Source: Vulcanimicrobiota bacterium (GTDB lineage: Bacteria > Vulcanimicrobiota > Vulcanimicrobiia > Vulcanimicrobiales > Vulcanimicrobiaceae). Taken from it: 9,940 bases of DNA. Shown piece by piece: positions 7,119 to 9,940 of this stretch (position 1 is the stretch's first letter; each line of letters starts with the position of its first letter). The notes beneath the pieces were generated by a model. It saw nothing but the letters and a program-made list of their open reading frames with translations, searched no databases and was not told the origin of the DNA. The stretch spans positions 1 to 9,940 of the forward strand of contig JACRUB010000197.1 in the NCBI GenBank assembly GCA_014305015.1, given 5' to 3'. The position numbers were made by a program, and so were the translations under genes.

Positions 7119-8429
7119 TCACACCGGTAAGGCCGGATCGTGCAGCGCTTGATCGAGGTCACCGATGATGTCGAGCGGATCCTCGATGCCGACGGAAAGC
7201 CTGATCGTGCTGCCGGTGATCCCGCTGTACAGCCGGTCAGCTTCGCTCAGCTGCTGATGGGTCGTCGTCGCCGGATGAATAACGAGCGACTTAGCATCGC
7301 CGACGTTCGCGAGCAGCGAGAAGAGCCTGAGATTATCGATAAAGCGCTTCGCCGCCGTCTGGCCGCCTTTAATATCGAAGGTTAGAATCGCACCCTTGCC
7401 CTTTGGCAGATACTTCGCGGCTAAATGCTCCGAATGATGTCCGGGCAAACCGGGATAGGAAACGGATTGCACCTGCGGCGCTTTGAGCAAGTAGTCCGCC
7501 ACCGCTTGTGCGTTGGAAGAATGCCGCTCGAGACGCAAGCCGAGCGTTTCCAATCCTTGCAGCAATAACCAGGCATTGAACGGCGAGAGTGCGGCGCCCA
7601 CATCGCGCAGCAGTTGAACCCGCGCCTTGAGGATATACGCGAGGTTGCCGAATGCCGCGCTGTATTTCACGCCGCGATAGGAGGGATCTGGTTCCGTGAA
7701 ATCCGCGAACTTGCCGCTCGCCGACCAATCGAAGTTTCCGGAATCGACGATCACGCCGCCAATGGTTGTGCCGTGGCCGCCGATGAATTTGGTTGCCGAA
7801 TGAACGACGATGTCGGCGCCATATTTGACCGGCTGCAGTAAATAGGGTGTGGGTAACGTGTTATCCACGATAAGCGGAATGCCGTGAGCGTGCGCGATCT
7901 TGGCTACAGCTTCGATATCCAGCACGTCGATCTTTGGATTTCCTAACGTCTCTGCGAAGATCGCTTTCGTCGTCGGCCGAATTGCCGCGGCGAAGTTATC
8001 GGGGTTATTGGGATCGACGAAGCTCACCCCAATTCCGAATTTTGGAAGCGTGTGCGCGAATGCGTTGTACGTTCCGCCGTACAGCGAGGCGGAGCTTACG
8101 ATGTGATCGCCGGCGCGCGCAATGTTGAGGATCGAATATACGACCGCGGCTTGGCCGCTCGACACGCTGAGCGCAGCGACGCCGCCCTCGAGGGCCGCAA
8201 TGCGCTGTTCGAGCACGTCGTTCGTGGGGTTCATGATGCGCGTATAGATGTTCCCGAACTCTTCAAGCGCAAAGAGGCGCGCGGCATGATCCGCATCGTC
8301 GAATTTGTACGAGGTGGTTTGAAAGATCGGAACTGCGCGCGACTTTGTGGCGGGGTCGCCGGAGTGGCCGCCGTGGATTGCGATGGTATCGAACCGGACT
8401 GGTGCTTTTACTTCCAACAGGGTGGTCAT
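7119..8429 (-). CDS. metY: O-acetylhomoserine sulfhydrylase (PLP enzyme)
   Basis: The 436-residue protein is a full-length Cys/Met-metabolism PLP enzyme of the O-acetylhomoserine aminocarboxypropyltransferase type. It shows RFDTIAIHGG (12-21), the YTRIMNPTND segment (62-71), SVSSGQAA (88-95), the PLP-ring contact region ASLYGGTYNAF (114-124), cofactor Asp189 in VDNTLPTPYL, and Schiff-base Lys214 in HSATKFIGGHG. The long loop around 210-240 and the overall length favour the sulfhydrylase over shorter cystathionine gamma-synthases. It condenses O-acetylhomoserine with sulfide to form homocysteine in the cytosol. Its ATG overlaps the hom stop (ATGA, 8429-8426), with AAGGAA upstream, so translation is coupled to hom. 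It is followed immediately by metX. This is direct sulfhydrylation, not trans-sulfuration through cystathionine, as far as this locus shows. Confidence 0.95.
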   Translation of the reverse strand: MTTLLEVKAPVRFDTIAIHGGHSGDPATKSRAVPIFQTTSYKFDDADHAARLFALEEFGNIYTRIMNPTNDVLEQRIAALEGGVAALSVSSGQAAVVYSILNIARAGDHIVSSASLYGGTYNAFAHTLPKFGIGVSFVDPNNPDNFAAAIRPTTKAIFAETLGNPKIDVLDIEAVAKIAHAHGIPLIVDNTLPTPYLLQPVKYGADIVVHSATKFIGGHGTTIGGVIVDSGNFDWSASGKFADFTEPDPSYRGVKYSAAFGNLAYILKARVQLLRDVGAALSPFNAWLLLQGLETLGLRLERHSSNAQAVADYLLKAPQVQSVSYPGLPGHHSEHLAAKYLPKGKGAILTFDIKGGQTAAKRFIDNLRLFSLLANVGDAKSLVIHPATTTHQQLSEADRLYSGITGSTIRLSVGIEDPLDIIGDLDQALHDPALPV

Positions 8430-9718
8430 GAGACAGGTTCCTTTTCCCGGCGGTGAGTTCTAGACGTTGGGACGTCCGTCGCCGGAGCTTGTGGGTGTTG
8501 TGTGTCGCGCCAGACCGGCAAAATGCCGGCCGGCGCGATCTGCGCACTCCTAAGAGCGTGCAGAATCTCCGCATCCTGTAAGGCCGGTTGCGGAAATATT
8601 TCAAGGGCGGCGCGCACATTAATCAAGTGCGTGCGGTAGCCGTGATGCTCGAGAAGCGTTTGTGCGGGGCGTGCGTCGCGAAATGAATCGAAGCGCAGGA
8701 TGCGCCCGAGAGAAGCCATGCCGCAGCCCACGTCAGAGCCTTGTGTGAGGGCGCGGGTATTGCGCTGCGGTTGTTGGCCGAATATAATCGCGCGCAGCGC
8801 AACGCCCACGTCGGAGATAACCGCGGACGCAGTCGGAATGCTGCCCGCGCCCGCGCCGGAGAAGATGAGCGAGCCCGCAGCCTTGCCGAGAACCCGGATG
8901 CAATTATCCACGCCTTGCGGTCCCGCGAATGGATGTGCCCGAAAGACGAGCACCGGCGCGACGCCTGCGCGATAGCCCGCGCCGTCGTTTCGAGCGAACG
9001 CCAAGAGTTTGAGGCAATAACCGAGGCTGGCTGCAAACTGAACGTCGGCTTTGCCGATTGCCTCGAGTCCGCGCCGTGGAATCTGTTCCGTAGTGACGGC
9101 CGTGCGGAATGCAAGTTGTGAGAGAATCGCGAGTTTATGCGCCGCGTCGAGGCCGCTCACGTCGCTTGTAGGATCGGACTCAGCGTAACCGCAGCGTTGT
9201 GCCACCGCCAATGCATCGGCGTACGATGACCCCGCATGCATGCAAGAGAGAATAAAGTTGGTTGTCCCGTTGAGTACGCCGCCGACTTCAAAAATATCCT
9301 CGCTTGAAAGAGATTCCCTTATCGTCCGTACGATTGGAATTGCGCCGCCGACCGAGGCTTCGTACTGCAGCGTAACGCCCGTCGAAGCGGCCAGTGCGTG
9401 CAAGCGCGGCCCCTGCGTCGCAATGAGATCCTTGTTTGCGGTCACGACGTGCTTGCCACGGCGCAGCGCCCGTTCGACAAACCGCGCCGCATCGGTGAGT
9501 CCGCCGACACACTCGACGATCACATCGTTATCGGGATCATCGATAATCCCGAGGGCATCCCGGGTGAGAAGACTCCAGGGAATCGAGACTGGGCGCGGCT
9601 TTTCAATCGAGCGCACCGCGATGCGCCGCAACGAGAACGGACCCTCGAGCAGTGCGTTTGCGACGCCACTACCGACCGTGCCGCAACCAAGTAGGCCTAT
9701 ACCGATGGATGATTCCAC
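8426..9718 (-). CDS. hom: Homoserine dehydrogenase, first gene of the methionine operon
   Basis: The enzyme reduces aspartate semialdehyde to homoserine with NAD(P)H. The nucleotide-binding Rossmann motif is GLLGCGTVGSGV (8-19). Lys96 in TANKDL and the catalytic block AESDPTSDVSGLDAAHK (179-195) supply Glu180, Asp191 and Lys195, which line up in spacing with Glu208, Asp219 and Lys223 of the yeast enzyme. The substrate-domain motifs GGVLNGTTNFIL (146-157) and SGAGAGSIPTASAV (287-300) are also present. The catalytic part ends near 335. The remaining 95 residues lack a clear ACT domain: 339-404 is at best a degenerate one, and 405-430 is a Pro/Arg-rich tail. The start is a GTG at 9718 with an ideal AGGAGG eight nt upstream. 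Placement before metY and metX, behind a Met/Cys-coding leader, suggests a methionine-dedicated enzyme controlled by attenuation rather than by threonine feedback. Confidence 0.95.
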   Translation of the reverse strand: MESSIGIGLLGCGTVGSGVANALLEGPFSLRRIAVRSIEKPRPVSIPWSLLTRDALGIIDDPDNDVIVECVGGLTDAARFVERALRRGKHVVTANKDLIATQGPRLHALAASTGVTLQYEASVGGAIPIVRTIRESLSSEDIFEVGGVLNGTTNFILSCMHAGSSYADALAVAQRCGYAESDPTSDVSGLDAAHKLAILSQLAFRTAVTTEQIPRRGLEAIGKADVQFAASLGYCLKLLAFARNDGAGYRAGVAPVLVFRAHPFAGPQGVDNCIRVLGKAAGSLIFSGAGAGSIPTASAVISDVGVALRAIIFGQQPQRNTRALTQGSDVGCGMASLGRILRFDSFRDARPAQTLLEHHGYRTHLINVRAALEIFPQPALQDAEILHALRSAQIAPAGILPVWRDTQHPQAPATDVPTSRTHRREKEPVS

Positions 9719-9726
9719 GAAAGTCG

Positions 9727-9732
9727 CCTCCT
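9727..9732 (-). promoter_or_regulatory. Ribosome binding site of hom
   Basis: AGGAGG on the minus strand lies 8 nt before the GTG at 9718. This perfect Shine-Dalgarno decides the GTG start, since no in-frame ATG is nearby. Confidence 0.9.
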
Positions 9733-9751
9733 TTTAAGACGGGAAAGCGGA

Positions 9752-9791
9752 GATAAAGAAAAGAGCCTCTCACTGCTAACCGGTGAGAGGC
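9752..9791 (-). terminator. Intrinsic terminator (attenuator) in the hom-metY-metX leader
   Basis: On the minus strand, GCCTCTCAC (9791-9783) pairs perfectly with GTGAGAGGC (9773-9765), a 9-bp stem with a 9-nt loop. It is followed directly by TCTTTTCTTT, a U-rich tract in RNA. It lies between the promoter and hom, 46 nt from the hom start, so it can only act as a conditional terminator for the operon. Its 5' arm and loop are also needed for the competing antiterminator pairing. Confidence 0.88.
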
Positions 9792-9844
9792 CCTGTATTC
9801 ATGACGAGTATCGGGAGCTATGCCATGAAGAACCTACACCGGCT
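9778..9844 (-). promoter_or_regulatory. Antiterminator pairing that competes with the attenuator stem
   Basis: The end of the leader ORF, AGCCGGTG (9844-9837) plus AGG (9835-9833), can pair with CACCGGTT (9785-9778) plus CCT (9790-9788). That is 11 bp including one G-U, with a small 1x2 internal loop. This uses the 5' arm and loop of the terminator, so the two structures exclude each other. A third hairpin, CCGCTT (9857-9852) with AAGC(C)GG (9845-9839), can sequester the same leader segment. The result is the 1:2, 2:3, 3:4 layout of classical amino-acid attenuators. Pairings were read by eye; energies were not computed. Confidence 0.65.
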
Positions 9845-9883
9845 TGCGTGGAAGCGGCACATAAGGCGACAGTTCATCATCAT
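9818..9883 (-). CDS. Met/Cys-rich leader peptide of the methionine operon attenuator
   Basis: This ORF of 21 codons plus TAG lies between the operon promoter and the attenuator. It starts with three consecutive ATG codons and contains Met at 1, 2, 3, 8 and 20 and Cys at 5, 9 and 16, so 8 of 21 residues are Met or Cys, far above normal use. Codons 15-17 form part of the antiterminator. Its likely role is sensing: a ribosome delayed at Met8-Cys9 (9862-9857) would cover the 1:2 hairpin's left arm and leave 9844-9833 free to form the antiterminator, allowing readthrough into hom. Fast translation to the stop would favour the terminator. No Shine-Dalgarno precedes 9883. An in-frame ATG at 9901 extends the peptide to 27 residues and lies where transcription should begin, so the true start may be leaderless at 9901. 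The peptide itself probably has no function once made. Confidence 0.75.
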   Translation of the reverse strand: MMMNCRLMCRFHASRCRFFMA

Positions 9884-9908
9884 AGTGGGGCGCGAAAACA
9901 TTTGCGCT

Positions 9909-9937
9909 AATTTACCACGCTCATGCGCAGATGTCAA
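9909..9937 (-). promoter_or_regulatory. Sigma-70-type promoter of the leader-hom-metY-metX operon
   Basis: On the minus strand, a perfect TTGACA -35 box (9937-9932) is followed after exactly 17 nt by TAAATT (9914-9909), five of six matches to the -10 consensus. The expected transcription start is 6-8 nt downstream, at 9903-9901 (AAA). No MetJ-like repeat, SAM riboswitch or T-box motif is seen between it and hom. The transcript would carry about 180 nt of leader. Confidence 0.88.
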
Positions 9938-9940
9938 CAC

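Noticed and set aside
9240..9737. 165-codon plus-strand ORF opposite hom
   Set aside because: It is a shadow of the hom coding strand with no family features, and it runs through the hom ribosome binding site.
9719..9940. SAM riboswitch, T-box or MetJ operator in the methionine operon leader
   Set aside because: No T-box signature (AGGGTGGNACCGCG-like), no SAM-I-like multi-helix core and no repeated AGACGTCT-like boxes were seen. The Met/Cys ORF with competing hairpins explains the region better.

Overview
The window reads as a bacterial chromosome segment of moderate to high GC with intrinsic terminators, Shine-Dalgarno sites and frequent GTG starts. Two genes carry classical Sec-type signal peptides. 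The lineage cannot be fixed from the sequence alone. The mix of secreted M1 and M61 peptidases, an acetyl-type MetX/MetY methionine pathway and FkbM/DUF488 genes would suit an environmental Gram-negative-type phylum such as Eremiobacterota (WPS-2) or a relative, but that is a low-confidence guess. No mobile elements, tRNA/rRNA genes or CRISPR arrays were seen.

Left part (1-3154, all minus strand): a secreted M1-family zinc aminopeptidase runs off the left edge. Upstream of it are a single-domain STAS protein, a small unrecognised protein and a DUF488 protein. Middle part (3190-6183): a plus-strand FkbM-type methyltransferase, a minus-strand ribbon-helix-helix protein, and a plus-strand secreted M61 peptidase with a C-terminal PDZ domain.

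Right part (6176-9940, minus strand): a compact methionine operon, read in the order homoserine dehydrogenase (hom), O-acetylhomoserine sulfhydrylase (metY), homoserine O-acetyltransferase (metX). Hom makes homoserine, MetX acetylates it, and MetY replaces the acetyl group with sulfide to give homocysteine. The genes overlap and appear translationally coupled.

The most interesting element is the leader of this operon (about 9740-9937). It holds a strong promoter (TTGACA, 17-nt spacer, TAAATT), a tiny ORF rich in Met and Cys codons starting with three consecutive ATGs, a 9-bp intrinsic terminator with a U-rich tract, and a competing antiterminator pairing between the end of the leader ORF and the terminator's 5' arm and loop. 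Together these look like a ribosome-mediated transcription attenuator sensing methionine and perhaps cysteine, in place of a SAM riboswitch, T-box or MetJ operator. The leader ORF may be leaderless, because an in-frame ATG lies where transcription is expected to start.
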